DNA of 64,000 bases from Papiliotrema nemorosa (GCA_032158125.1 JASKOT010000023.1:186001-250000); one strand, 5' to 3'; shown: positions 33,818 through 45,762, numbered from the stretch's first letter. The notes: generated by a model not told the origin, from the letters alone. Numbers and translations: made by a program.

Positions 33818-34102
33818 TCATACTCGCCAGAACTCCTTCGGAGTGGCGAACAGTGAGGACTAGCCGCTACTGCAGTGGCGCTCACGCTCACATCCCCCCT
33901 CGAGCAGCCTGATAGCAGTATGGTAAGCTATAGCCCCTTTCTTACGTATGAATATGGAAAGGCATGGCAATTGCATCGTCGAGCAAGAGGGATGGGGACC
34001 ACTCGTGGAGGTGGTGGACTCGTCGAGTGCTTTTTGCCACCCCTCGGCATAGGCTTTCTGTGCCTGACCAAGATTTCTGAAGAATTCGACCTCCTCGACC
34101 AT
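33818..34102 (-). CDS. possible small gene of unknown function (tentative)
   Basis: Open frame starting MVEEVEFFRNLGQAQKAYAEGWQKALDES at 34102, in a helical, ordinary-looking composition. It stays open to 33860 unspliced; with introns at about 33914-33949 (GTAAGA donor, ATCAG acceptor) and 33866-33897 (GTGAGC donor, GCTAG acceptor) it would end SSLFATPKEFWRV at 33818. I recognise no family. It sits between the MPC2 promoter and the DnaJ gene start, and part could instead be 5' flank of either. Conserved protein sequence in relatives would support it. Confidence 0.3.
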
Positions 34103-34190
34103 TGTACACGTCTCCAGATTGATCAAACACCCCACCCTCAGGATCCCTTGGACAGAGGATAAGGAGTTTCTGACTTGCTAGTTGATCGAA

Positions 34191-35809
34191 AGTGAGTCTT
34201 ACCGTGGTACGACCGCCGCTTGTAGCTGACGAAGCAGTGGTCGCCGATACTACCTATTACGACTTGCTCGAGATTTCAGTAGATGCCGACGATGTCGAGA
34301 TCAAGCGGGCCTACAAGCGCAAGGTGACTCTTCCGTGTGTGATTCGGATCATCGCTGATTACCCCCAGGCAATGCAACATCATCCTGTGAGCCTGAGTTT
34401 TCTGTTTCGGTGCATATACTAACGCTGTAGGACAAAGTACGCTCGTCTTTTTGGTCAAGTGCCAAATAGCGGCTAATGGTAGAATCCTGATGATCCGCAA
34501 GCACACGAGACATTCCAACGCATAGGCCACGCGTGAGCTTTGGGCGTCTCGTTGGAAAGATAGTCGAAGCTCATTCACAGCTACGAAGTCTTGTCCGACC
34601 CCAACGAAGTAGGTCGACCTCAGTTTGAGATTCTGACCTTAGCGAGCGAGCTATGATGAGTTTGGGCCAGATGGCCCGCCTCGAGGGGGAGGAGGTTTCG
34701 GGCCAGAAATGGACATGGACGACTTGTTCGCATCGATGTTTGGCGGAGGTGCGGGCGGGTTCGGCTTCGAGTTCGATCTAGGAGGCGGAGGTGGACCTAG
34801 CAGGAGGAAACCGTCCAGAGGACAAGATACCGTTGTGCCTTATGAGATCAGCCTGGAAGAGGCGTACAAGGGCAAGAGGGTGGTCATGGGCTTGGAGAGG
34901 GATAGAGTGTGTTCTCACTGTACCGGGTGAGTAAGGGAACAGACCACTTTGGACATGGCTGATCAGTAGATCCGGAGCGAGGACAGGCGCGAAACCAAGC
35001 AAATGTACGACGTGCGAAGGCAAGGGATCTGTCATTGCGAATAGACATGTGAGTATCAAGTCTTGCTCTATGTTGCAGCTAATATGCCAGCTCGGTCCAG
35101 GTCTAGTGGGCAAGATGAAGGTGCCGTGTACAGATTGTGATGGCGAAGGACAGAGATTGAGTGATAAAGCAAAGTGAGCAGATACCCCACACGAGTTTTT
35201 GCGCTGATTTCTAGGTGCAAGAAATGCAAGGGCAAAAAGGTGACGAGGGAGAAGAAGCGTGTCGAATTTCACATTGATCCTGGAACGGAGGACGGAGAAC
35301 GCATAGCGCTCAAGGGGGAGGGTGATGCAAAGGTCAGTCGTTTCTCCCTCTGCTACACCTGCGTGCTGAGATCAAAGCCCGACGTACCGCCAGGAGATGT
35401 CATCTTCCACGTCAAACACAAAGCTCATCCCACATTCCGCCCGCATCCCGCCGCTACATCCGATCTTCGTACGACCGTCAAGATATCACTCTCGGAATCA
35501 TTGTTGGGTATAAACCGAGTCATGTTCACCCATCTCGATGGGAGGGGGATCAGGATAGAGTCAAGACGAGGCGAGAGGGTCATTGCCCCGAATGAGGAGA
35601 TGATCATACGTGGTGAAGGAATGCCAAGGAGAGGGAGAGCGGGTCAAAAGGGAGATTTATGGATCAAATTCGAAGTGGAAATGCCTGGAGCCAGTTGGGC
35701 AGCTAGGGCAGATCCACAGGGAACTCGAGTCGAGCTTCCGCCAGCTTTACCGGAAATGTCGCCGCTGCCAGAAGTCGTGGAGACTCGTTATCTCACCGCG
35801 ACGAGGTGA
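34191..35809 (+). CDS. class A (type I) DnaJ/Hsp40 co-chaperone with intron-split start codon
   Basis: Hsp70 co-chaperone. The start codon is assembled by splicing: A at 34191, intron 34192-34237 (GTGAGT...GAAGCAG), then TG at 34238, giving MVADTTYYDLLEI, the normal DnaJ start. There is no other ATG upstream nearby. The J domain runs over tiny exons 34238-34323, 34369-34386, 34431-34436 (6 nt, GAC AAA) and 34483-34532; the HPD triad is split between the second and third of these. Then come a Gly/Phe region (FASMFGGGAGGFGFEFD), four zinc-finger Cys pairs (CSHC, CTTCEGKG, CTDCDGEG, CKKCKGKK) and the C-terminal substrate domains ([40 protein letters not shown]). There is no CaaX box (ends TRYLTATR), unlike Ydj1, so it is closer to Xdj1/Apj1 or a DNAJA relative. 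Confidence 0.9.
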
Positions 35810-35926
35810 TCTTTGTCACATTGAAAACTTGTCCGTGTCAGTCAGGACAAGGAGTGTCGTATCATTGCATAGCATAGTCATCATAGTCATTATCGTATCA
35901 TCATTGCACCAGTCTCACTGCGACTT

Positions 35927-36831
35927 TCACGATCTCCTTCCGAGATCCTTGACCTCTTCGACCTTCTTGGAGCGCTTCTTCTCTCTCGACTGGATCTCTT
36001 GACTGGCGGATGACTTTCGTTTCGTGGCGTGAGGGTGTCCTCGGCCAATATGTACCTCTTCTCCCGACTGCGTCATCGCCTTCGGACCTGCCGGATATTC
36101 TGTCCCCGTTGCTGTCTCTTTGCCAGCTTGACCGAGCCTTCGAGGATGCCCTTCAATCTCTCCGTCCGATCCTGCCGACGGACGGTTACGCCCTTTGGTC
36201 ATGATGTATTGACAAGTCACGTTCTGCGCCTGATCGAGGTCCAGCGGCCTTGTAGCCAATGTGATCTGCAGATACGGCCGATGTGTCATCTTAGGTCTAT
36301 CCGTCAGATAGACCCTACTGTTCGTGGAGACTGGCATCTCACCTCGTATTGCCCTCCAATACTCTGACCAGTGGATCTAGATCTTCCTCTTCTCTTGGCG
36401 GAGCAGGCAATAGTCCGCTCTCTGTGTACTGCCAGATCCCTCTGAGATGCCTTTGCTGCTGCACTGATTTTCCCTTGCGTTTTGTGTCACCCTCTTGGTT
36501 GGCCTTGGGTGGATAGATGAGTTCCCGTTTGATCTGCTCTACGACCGATATGAGTTTAGGTACCGTGGTCGTACAACTATGCAGTGTCGTCGTGGATTTG
36601 GTGGGTCCCGGAGATTTCCTCGAAGCATCTGGATCTGAGGGTATCGTATGCAATACCAACGTTTTGTCAGGGTTGTCCTGAGCGTCAGAACTGCTGTCTG
36701 TACAAAAGGAAAGAAGGGCGTACAAGGAGGAATGTTTTGGCGAATTTGGCATAGTTGGATATGGATCCTGCCGAGGTAATTCGCATACGATGAGCAGCCG
36801 TCGATGGTCCTGCCTCCCCCGTGGTAGTCAT
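35927..36831 (-). CDS. Alba-domain protein (Rpp25/Pop6-like)
   Basis: Probable nucleic-acid-binding protein. After MTTTGEAGPSTAAH the Alba fold reads RMRITSAGSISNYAKFAKTFL, then via a phase-0 46-nt intron (near 36693-36738) DNPDKTLVLHTIP, and later TTTLHSCTTTVPKLISVVEQIKREL, matching the beta-alpha-beta-alpha pattern of Rpp25/Pop6. The second half contains RPKMTHRPYLQITLATRPLDLDQA and a strongly basic C-terminus (ATKRKSS...REKKRSKKVEEVKDLG) typical of an RNA-binding tail. The stop is the complement of 35927-35929. RNase P/MRP membership is a guess from the fold; other Alba proteins bind mRNA or chromatin. Confidence 0.65.
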
Positions 36832-37033
36832 CGTGCCGCACAGAAAAGTTTGAGCTGGTGCTATGGGAGAACGAGCACGAGTCGAGTGGGAGAGTTGCGA
36901 GTTTGACTTTTCGAAATCTGAAACAGTTTCCAGAAATTTGTTGATTCTCGACATTGACCTGACCCATCGCCCATCCCACACCCAGTCTTAAATACTGTCT
37001 AGAGGAAGGGATAGAAGAGTTGTGCGTATACAA

Positions 37034-39291
37034 ATGGCAGAACCATACACTGTTCCCTTGCCCGGTGGGATCCCTCCAAAACACAGCGAACATACCGAAT
37101 CTCGAACGACCATTCTTCTCCCTACCGACCACTCGGCTTTCCTCAATCCGCCTCAACAGTTCAATCGAGATCTCAGTGTAGCAGTCATCAGAGCTTGGAA
37201 TGAGAGGAGGATAGAAGCTGCCAAAGTGGTTTTTGATAAGAAACAATCGAGGAAGAGGAAGTCTAAACCGACCAAACAAGAGGGTGACGAGGGCGAGGTC
37301 AAGCAGGAGGGAGGAGAGGTGCAGGCTGAAGCGGGACCATCGAATCAGGTCAGTATGGACTTGAGCTTGGTGCGATATCTGGCGGATGCTGAATGATAGT
37401 ACAAGTTCCATCCGAGGAATATCAAAATCATCGAGGCGCTCAGTGCAACTGGATTACGGTCGATTCGATATGCCAAAGAGATTCCCAACGTTCGGTGAGC
37501 CAACATCTCGAGCTCGAGCTGACTATCAGGGTCGTTCTCGCCAACGATCTTTCCTCGTCGGCATGTGATGCGATGAGGATGAACGTCGCGTACAACGGTG
37601 TAGGGGAGGAAGACCCTGCTGTTTTGGCCGAACAAGCTCAGGGTGTTGGCTCTGCTGCAAGTGGAGAGGGCGTTTCGAATGGGGAGAGCAAGGTCGACGC
37701 TAAGCGTGCACCATGGAGCACAATCAAGGAAGACGAGAACGGGCTACTACCCAACGGTCGAAGGGCCGAGTGCAAGGGCAAAGTCAGGGTCAATGAGGGT
37801 GATGCTTGGTGGGTAGTCGGCATGCGATACAGGCCAGAAGACTCATGACAGTGATTTAATGTACTCTCACAGAGACTCCAAACAGCGGGTGGACGTCGTC
37901 GACCTCGACCCGTACGGTACCGCCGCGCCGTTCATCGATGCTGCGATTGCCTGTATCGCAGATGACGGACTGCTCTGCGTGACCTGCACAGATGTCGCCG
38001 TCCTTGCCGGTTCCCAATACCCTGAAAAGGCGTAAGTGCAGACTTTCTCGAGACCATCGACTGATGATAGATATGCCAACTACGGTGGAGCCTCCGTCAA
38101 CGCCGAGTATTGCCACGAAGTTGGACTTCGTCTCGTGCTCAACTCGTTAGCATCGGCCGCGGCTCGTTATGGGAGATGTATCACGCCGTTACTCTCTTTC
38201 TCGATCGATTTTTACGTTCGAGTCTTTGTCACTGTAGACACTTCGCCCATTCGAGTCAAAGAGCTATCGACGAATACCGGTGTGGTTTTCGTATGTAGCC
38301 ATTGTCAATCCTACGAGATTCAACCTTTCGGCCGGATAACCGAGAAGGGGACGAACAAACTGTTCAAGAGTGCTCCAAAGACTTCGTCACAGGGTCAATG
38401 CGAAATGTGCGGAACGACACAACATCTTGGTGGTCCCATGTGGTTGGGCCCCATCCAAGATAATGATTTTGCCGAAAGGTGTTTGAAGAGTATCGAAGGG
38501 CAGGAGGGAGACTACGCGACCTGGAAGCGAATGCACGGTATGCTGCTCATCGCCCGTGAGGTAAGTCGCTTTCGGATGCCGTTACGCCTAATGCTGACGG
38601 ACAGGAACTCGACGAACCATTTTATTTCACCTGCAACAAGCTATCCGCCTTTTTCAAGTCGACATCGGCGCCTACCAACAAGGCTGTGTGAGTCGATCTG
38701 TGTCAGAGTAGCCAATACTTATCCTAGCTATGCCTTGCTTAATGCTGGCTATAAAGTGTCCCGTTCTCACGCCTCGGGTGGATCTATCAAGACCAACGCT
38801 CCTCGCGAGTTCATTTTTGACATTATGCGTCAATTCGTCAAGGAAAATCCAGTCCGACTCGACAAGATACCAAAGGGCAACCCTGCACATGTATTGTTGA
38901 GCAAGGAACAAACGTCAGCTTACGACTCGTTGTATGTTGTTCAAAGCTGATCGTTAGGCATGAGATTGATTTCAAGCATCATCCGGGATGGGGGAAATTT
39001 GAAAAGGGGGAAAAGGTAGTCTTCTACCAGACAAATCCGTTACCCAACTGGGGTCCAGCTGCGAGGGCAAAGACGGTCAAGAAGAGCGGGAAAGCGCCCG
39101 AGTCGGTCGCGGATGCCATTCGTGCTGCGACGGGTGTATCGAAGGATGCAGAGGAAAAGAGAAAGTCGGAGGACGGTGGTGAAGATCGGGATTCGAAGAG
39201 GGCAAAATTGGAGACTGAGCAGGAGGTCAAGGTCGAGGAGGCCAAGCCTAAGATGGCTCTAGACGACGAAGAAGAAGCGATGAACGGGTAA
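37034..39291 (+). CDS. TRM1: tRNA (guanine26-N2)-dimethyltransferase Trm1
   Basis: SAM-dependent enzyme making m2,2G26 in nuclear/cytosolic and mitochondrial tRNAs. Recognised by [20 protein letters not shown] at the N-terminus, [23 protein letters not shown] (motif I), [37 protein letters not shown] (catalytic DPYG-type motif), [15 protein letters not shown] and the zinc-binding pairs [14 protein letters not shown] and CEMCG. The C-terminal domain [19 protein letters not shown] is characteristic. A family-specific acidic insertion ([14 protein letters not shown]) follows the [11 protein letters not shown] stretch, a possible nuclear signal. The protein ends in a basic/acidic tail [17 protein letters not shown]. 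About six introns. Confidence 0.95.
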
Positions 39292-39460
39292 TGAGTCTGC
39301 GCTGAGACAAAGTCAGGTCCAGCAGCTCGAAAGTTGGCAGGAGTCTGTTACCGCACGTGTTTCTTATCTGCTCTAAAGCTCGAGATGCAATGCAATGCCA
39401 TATGGATATACAACGATAATATGATCTCTATGTAGCAGTAAACTACGACAATGCTATACT

Positions 39461-40454
39461 TCAAGCATGAGACTCCAACTTTGACGTAATGTCTGCCCGT
39501 CTTTGCTCGATTCCAGCTATGATGCCATTGGTGATTCCCTTCCACACTTTAGACGAGGTTGTCCCATTATACTTCTCTAGCAGTGGGAATTCTCCCGCTT
39601 TTGCTGTCTTTTCCCCGCTTGTAGCTTCGACATCTGCACCGGGGATTTCTCCCTTTGAAACAGCATCCAAAAGCTGCACCAGGACTGTATCTATCGGAAC
39701 TCGACCCAGGAACCCAATTCCATTCGTCTGCGCCATATTCTCCCCTCCCCCTCGACCAAATGTGTCGGAGATTTCACCGCAACACGGACAAGCGTACCCT
39801 GCCATATTCTCCACTAGACCAATGACGGGAAGAGCGAGTTTCTTGGTGAAAGAAAGAGATTTGACGGTATCGTTCAAAGCGGTGGTTTGAGGGGTGGTGA
39901 TGAGAATACTGGAGGGAGTCGTGGGTCGTTGAGTTGTAGGTGTAAAGAGGGGATGGAGATGGGTTAATAAGGAAATGTGTTCGTCCGATGTTCCTGACAT
40001 CAGTCGCCGTGGACGAGTCTGACTCACCTGGTGGTGTATCTATAACGAGATAGTCTAGATCTCCCCATCGCACTTCGGACAAGAATTGACGTATCATACC
40101 GTCCTTTTTGGGCCCTCTCCATACGACACTATCTCCCCGATCTTTCAACAAGAATCCAATACTCATCACGCCCAGACGCCGACCTTGATCGACGTATACC
40201 GGGACCCAACCAGAGGAAGACTGGTGTACCGACGCTCCGGGTAGGTCGAGCCCTACCATACGAGGTAATGAAGGTCCCGTGATATCGAGGTCGAGCAGAC
40301 CCACTCGGGTTGTCGGTGAAGTGTTCAAAAGGGAGAGTGCAAGCTGGACCGAAGACGATGATTTGCCCACTCCTCCTTTGCCCGATAAGACGATGATGAT
40401 GTTCTTGACAGATGCCAGACGGCGAGACACGGGGGTCTCGAGCGGTGTCGCCAT
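39461..40454 (-). CDS. CFD1: cytosolic Fe-S assembly scaffold P-loop ATPase Cfd1 (NUBP2)
   Basis: Partner of Nbp35 in the cytosolic iron-sulfur scaffold complex. The deviant Walker A reads [21 protein letters not shown]; switch region [15 protein letters not shown]; Walker [11 protein letters not shown], directly before the single intron near 39985-40028. The bridging-cluster CxxC lies in [19 protein letters not shown]. There is no N-terminal four-Cys ferredoxin-like motif, which separates Cfd1 from Nbp35. Length is about 317 residues. It is divergent from PRP6. Confidence 0.93.
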
Positions 40455-41088
40455 GTTGCCTGAATTGGAATGCGCTTGTCCAGCTATTCAAGGCGATTTT
40501 GATACAGCTTCCTCTTGTACTCGTCACTGAATCGTCTCGTATCCAATATGTGATGCTTTTCGGTATCGGGGTTGCGGATGAAGAGATCAGTCAGCAATAA
40601 TAATAAGTTGGACATTTCAAGTGGAGGACATCTGAAACAAGCCCCCGGGGTCAATTTATATCATCCCCCCATTTGTCGCCACCCAAAACCCTCGAATTCG
40701 GTCCATCTCTTGACTTCGTGACAATTCCTACCTTGCTCACCTCTCTTGGTCACTCAAACTCTCGCCGGACCAGCTCGTACTCAAGCTTGGTTCTACTCTG
40801 GGGGATCAAACGGATCATTTCATCATTAGGGTCTCGTCAAAGAAGCTCTAACTCTCGAAAGCGAGCTCGAATTGTTCACGCTCCTTCGTAGTCAGCTCTG
40901 ATCGAACCACGCGCTCTACAGCCTCGTCGTGGGGTTCGGATTACTCCAGAGTCGACCCTGCCTGATATTTCCTACGAAATTGCTCCAAAGGAAATCCAGG
41001 TCGAACGAGCTACTACGGAACAACGTAGACTCAGCTCTTCAGTACCTTCACCTACCCCCTGGATTTTCACTCATAGCCTTTCATCAAG
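40455..41088. other. divergent promoter region CFD1 / PRP6
   Basis: 634 bp. No gene. A tRNA B-box-like string near 40931-40950 is not accompanied by an acceptor stem or A box. No other element stands out. Confidence 0.45.
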
Positions 41089-44000
41089 ATGAGTAACGTG
41101 GGAACCGTCAAGCACGTCCCAAAGGATGTTCGGTACAACTTCCTGAATGTGAGTGTCTTGTCCTAATCAAAGGATTCAGCTGACAGTCAGATGGCTGCTC
41201 CAGCCTCCTATGTTGCTGGTTTAGGTCGAGGGTGAGTTTCAAGCTTATGGAGATATCGAACTGGATTAAGTGCTGTCTTTTCTGGGGCTGACGTTACCAG
41301 TGCCTCTGGTTTCACCACTCGATCAGATATTGGTCCAGCTCGAGAAGGTCCTTCTGCAGAAGCCATTGCGTGAGCAAGAGTCTTTGCATATTCCATTTCC
41401 CGCCACTGACATTCAGCGATGCGCAGGCGAAGCGAGGCGAGGAGGTGCCTGACCCCGATGCTCTCCAAGATCCAGACGACGAGCGAAACTTGTTCGCGGG
41501 AACAGTCTACGAGGCCGATGATGAGGAAGCAGACAGGATTTGGGATAGCGTTGACGCTCGAATGGAAGCTCGTCGGAAAGCTAGGCGAGAAGCTGCCGAG
41601 GAGGCTATAGCAGCGAGAGAAAGAGCCAATAATCCGAAACTTCAGACTCAATTTGCCGACTTGAAGCGAAACTTGTCGAGTCTTGATGACGCAGCTTGGA
41701 ACGCCATTCCCGAGGCTGGCAATTTGACGGGAAAGAGGCGGAAGAAGAATTTGCGGATGGAAGAGAACCAGAATGGAAGGAGTTATGTGGTTTCGGATAC
41801 GGTCATTGCGGATGCGGCTAGTAGGAATCAGCTGCTTGGAGAGCTGGATCAGGCTCAGCAGGATAATGGAGGATTCGATACGCCTGCACCAGATGGTACT
41901 ATCACGGATTTCGTGTCCATCGGTAATGCCCGAGATCGGGTCTTGTCCCTCAAGCTGGATCAGGTGGGTCGGATCGCAGTATCCATGATATCGGGCACTG
42001 ATGAGTAGGCTTCGAAGGACGCTAGCGGGACTTCGACCAGTATCGATCCAAGAGGTTACATGACAGCATTGAACAGTCAAATCCTTCAAACCGATGCTCA
42101 AATAGGGTACGTGGTGCTTGCAAAGGGAAACCACCCGCTGACATTTAGTGACATCAAGCAAGCTCGACAACTGCTTCAGAACCTGATCCAATCCAACCCG
42201 AAACATGCTCCTGGATGGATTGCGGCTGCATCTCTCGAGGGTGAGCTAGAGTCCTCAGAATCCCGAGTGAGCTGATCATCAGTGCACGCCAAGAAGATGG
42301 TCAGTGCGAGGAAGATCATCGCCGAGGGGTGTGAAAAGTGCCCGAACAGCGAAGATGTCTGGTTCCATGCTGCCGAGCTCAACACGCCGGAGAACGCCAA
42401 GATCATCCTTGGCAAGGCTGTCCAACACGTGCCACAGTCTGTGAAGATATGGCTCAAAGCTGCCGAATTGGAGTCGGACGTCAATGCAAAGAAGCGAGTT
42501 CTGCGAAAGGGTGAGTCAGTTCCTTGTGGTCAAGCTGATTTCAAGCGCTCGAGTTTGTGCCCAACTCGGTCAGATTATGGAAGGAGACTGTCAATTTAGA
42601 AGACGATCCCGAAGACGCCCGAATTCTTCTTACAAGAGCTGTCGAGGTCATCCCCAAGTCGACAGAGCTATGGCTCACTCTTGCTCGATTGGAAACACCG
42701 GAAAACGCCAAAAAGGTCCTCAACTCTGCTCGAAAGGAGATTCCGACCTCGCATGAAATCTGGATCGCTGCTGGTCGTTTGGCCGAACAGACTCCTTCGG
42801 CGGTTTCCGAGGTCAAAGTGGAAGATGATCCGGAAGTCAGACGCAAACTTGCCGCTCAAGTCGACAAGCTCATGGCGAGCGCGGTTGCCCGTCTCAAGGC
42901 AAACTCCGTTGTGCTTAGCCGAGAGCAATGGTTGCAAGAAGCGGAAAAATGTGAACAGGATGGAAGTCCGCTTACTGCCCAAGCGATCGTCAAGGCGACT
43001 ATCAGCATTGACGTGGAAGAGGAAGACAGGAAGCTTGTCTGGCTGGAAGATGCGGAGAGAGCGGAGAAAGGTGGTTTCTACGAGTGTTCTCGAGCAGTGT
43101 TCTTGGTGTTATTGGAGACATTCCCCACTTCGCCTTCTGTTTGGCGAAAGGCTGGAGAGTTTGAAAAGGCTCACGGAACTCCGTAAGCTGTTTGCCAGAC
43201 GTGTTGCGTGGCTGACCTTCTAGACAAGCAGTGCAAGACGTCTTGCTCAAAGGCACCAAGCATTGTCCTCACGCCGAGGTTTTGTGGCTCATGGCCGCAA
43301 AGGAGAAGTGGCTTGGTGGGGACATTCGCGGCGCACAAGACATCTTGGCCGAGGCGTTCAAACAAAATGAGGATTCAGAATCAATCTTCTTGGCTGCGGC
43401 CAAGCTCGCGGCGGAGACCAACGAGATGGAGGCGGCTATGGGCATCTTGCAAAAGGCTAGAACCCAGGCGGATACCGATAGGGTGAGTGTTCCAAGATGG
43501 GGCGAAAAACGAAACTGACGAATAGATCTGGATGAAGTCTGCTGTGCTTGAACGTCAATTGGGCCGACTCGATGACGCGCTTAACACACTACAACAGGCT
43601 ATTGCGAAATACCCTCAATTCGACAAGCTGCACATGATTCGAGGCCAGATACTCGATAGCCGAGGCGAGACTGTCAACGCCAGAAATGCCTATGCTCAAG
43701 GTTGCAAGTCGTGTCCCAAGTCGGTCCCTCTTTGGATCTTGTCCGCTCGATTAGAGGAAAAGGCAGGAGTGACCATCAAAGCTCGAGCGTTGCTGGAAAA
43801 AGCTCGATTGCATAATCCAAAGAACGACGAGTTGTGGGCGGAGAGTATACGTATAGAGGAAAAGACGGGTAGTGCGCAACAAGCCAAAAGCGTACTCTCT
43901 AGAGGTGAGCAATCCTATACTCCTGTCGAGTGCTGCTGACAATTAGCAATGCAAGAATGTCCCGCTTCACCCATCTTGTGGTCCATGGCCATTTTCATGG

Positions 44001-44401
44001 AACAACCTCAACAACGAAAAGGACGTTCGGTCGACGCGCTCAAAAAGGCAGGAGAACACCCAGCAGTCATCATTGCGGTTGCTCGTTTGTTCTGGGGAGA
44101 AAGAAAGATTGAAAAGACGAGACAATGGTTGGGTAATGCCATTACGGCCGATGCGGATTGGGGAGATGCATGGGGTTGGTGGTACAAGTTTGAAAAGGAG
44201 CACGGCGAGCCGGTACGTGTTCTCGTTGGCTGAGGTATACGTGAACTGATGACTCAGGAACGGCAGGAAGCTGTGGTGGAGAAATGTGAACAGGCGCAAC
44301 CGCATCATGGGCCGGTATGGCAGAGCGTGGCCAAAGATTTGTCGAATACTGGGAAGAGTATTAGGGAGATTCTGGAGCTGGTAGCGGTCAAGCTGGAGTA
44401 G
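41089..44401 (+). CDS. PRP6: pre-mRNA splicing factor Prp6 (U4/U6.U5 tri-snRNP)
   Basis: Bridging protein of the tri-snRNP, nuclear. The Prp1/Prp6 N-terminal domain is clear: PKDVRYNFLN, then [29 protein letters not shown] and DPDDERNLFAGTVYEADDEEADRIWDSVDARMEARRK. The segment SIDPRGYMTALNSQILQTDAQIGDIKQARQLLQNLIQSNPKHAPGWIAAASLE starts the HAT/TPR solenoid, which continues through many repeats (for example SEDVWFHAAELNTPENAKIILGKAVQHVP) to the C-terminus ILELVAVKLE. About nine introns, most of 40-55 nt. The ATG at 41089 begins MSNVGTVKHVPKDVRYNF. Confidence 0.95.
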
Positions 44402-44865
44402 GGCTCAGTCCAGCTCTGAGTATCTCGCTGTCTGAGCCAATGCATCTTTTGCAGCTCTCCGAGCCTTTGCATCCGATGCATATGTAACACGAGCGTGTAC
44501 ATGTGAGAAAGGTCATCAATGGCGAGGGTTGCAAGGATGAGACGCGTCGGAGGTGGCTTGCAACTTTCGACCCCCCCTTTTGAAACAACCGATTATTTCA
44601 TGTCGAGCATCCTATACCTCTCTCACTTAGATTTCAGCCAAACAACATCAGTCTCCTGTACCTCGACATCCTGCTGATTCCGCACGGTCCAATCACATTC
44701 ATCCGACCGCTCTCATTGCCCAAAGCAAACTTCTCGCATCGCTGTGCATCGTCCGACTGGCACATTGGACCAACGTCTCTCAACGCGTCAACATCAGACC
44801 GCAGAGGTTGACTAGACTAGAAACGACATCGCTCACACTCCAAGACATTTCGTTTGGAATTTTAA
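44402..44865. other. intergenic region upstream of CENP-A gene
   Basis: 464 bp of PRP6 3' flank and CENP-A promoter. No repeat, RNA gene or clear cell-cycle element was recognised. Confidence 0.45.
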
Positions 44866-45762
44866 ATGGCTCGAACGGTGACTGGACCTGGGAATGCAGG
44901 TCGGCCAAGCGATACGGACCGACCGGTTGGGAGAGTCTCTGGCGTCAAAAATACCGCTAGGAAGTCTACAGGAGGGAAAGCTCCCAGACCGAGGAGTAAG
45001 TCGTGCTGTCATTCACGACGTCTTTCCCGCAAATTGCATCGCTGTGCCTCTTGTGCTCTTTGCACCCGGCCAACTGCCTGCCCTGTGCTGGCTAGTCTAC
45101 AAGCGGGGTGGTGTGTGAGGTTTGAACCAACTTCCAACCTACCTCTGCACGAGTGTGCACGCGAGAGCACCGCTAACATCACAGTACCGGGTGACCAAAG
45201 GCGGCAATCTATTCCTCCCGCTCGAAAACTCAGGTATAGGCCCGGTACAGTGGCTCTGAGGGAGATAAGGAGGTATCAGAAATCGACAGACATGTTACTG
45301 GCAAAACTACCTTTCAGTCGATTGGTACGTTTGTTCGTCCATCTAGACTTCACATTATACCTGCCCCAGACTGCTGGGTGGGATATGAGGCAGTCCGGGA
45401 GTGCGTGCGGAATTAGAAGATGCTCATGATAGGTCCGGGAAGTAGCTTTGGATCTCACGTCGGCAGGACAAGATTCTTTAAGGTGGCAGGTATGTTATAT
45501 CCCCTTGACCTATCCTCGCATGAGGGCTGACGAGTTAGTCAACGGCGATTTTAGCACTGCAAGAAGCCACAGAGGCGTTCATTGTACATCTCTTTGAAGA
45601 CGCGTAGGTCGCTTTACCCGAGAAATCTCGAGGGTCAAAGGGAGCGTAGGGCTGATGAGATCTAGGAATCTGTGTGCGGTTCACGCCAAGAGGGTCACCG
45701 TTATGGTTAAGGATATACAACTTGCTCGACGGATTCGAGGTCCATGGGGTGGTCTAGGTTGA
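44866..45762 (+). CDS. CSE4: centromeric histone H3 variant CENP-A (Cse4)
   Basis: Marks centromeric nucleosomes. Exons 44866-44995, 45185-45324, 45433-45489, 45539-45603 and 45666-45762 give 162 residues. The histone fold reads [38 protein letters not shown], then loop 1 [11 protein letters not shown] (extra residues and a Trp where H3 has Phe, both CENP-A hallmarks), [47 protein letters not shown]. Canonical H3 would be 136 residues, intron-poor and ending ERA; this ends PWGGLG. The 43-residue first exon keeps ART at the start and, after an insertion, [12 protein letters not shown], identical to H3 residues 6-17. The first intron (189 nt) is long for this genome. Confidence 0.93.

Noticed and set aside
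40931..40950. GGGTTCGGATTACTCC, resembling a tRNA B box.
   Set aside because: No pairing acceptor stem, A box or anticodon arm at the right spacing.
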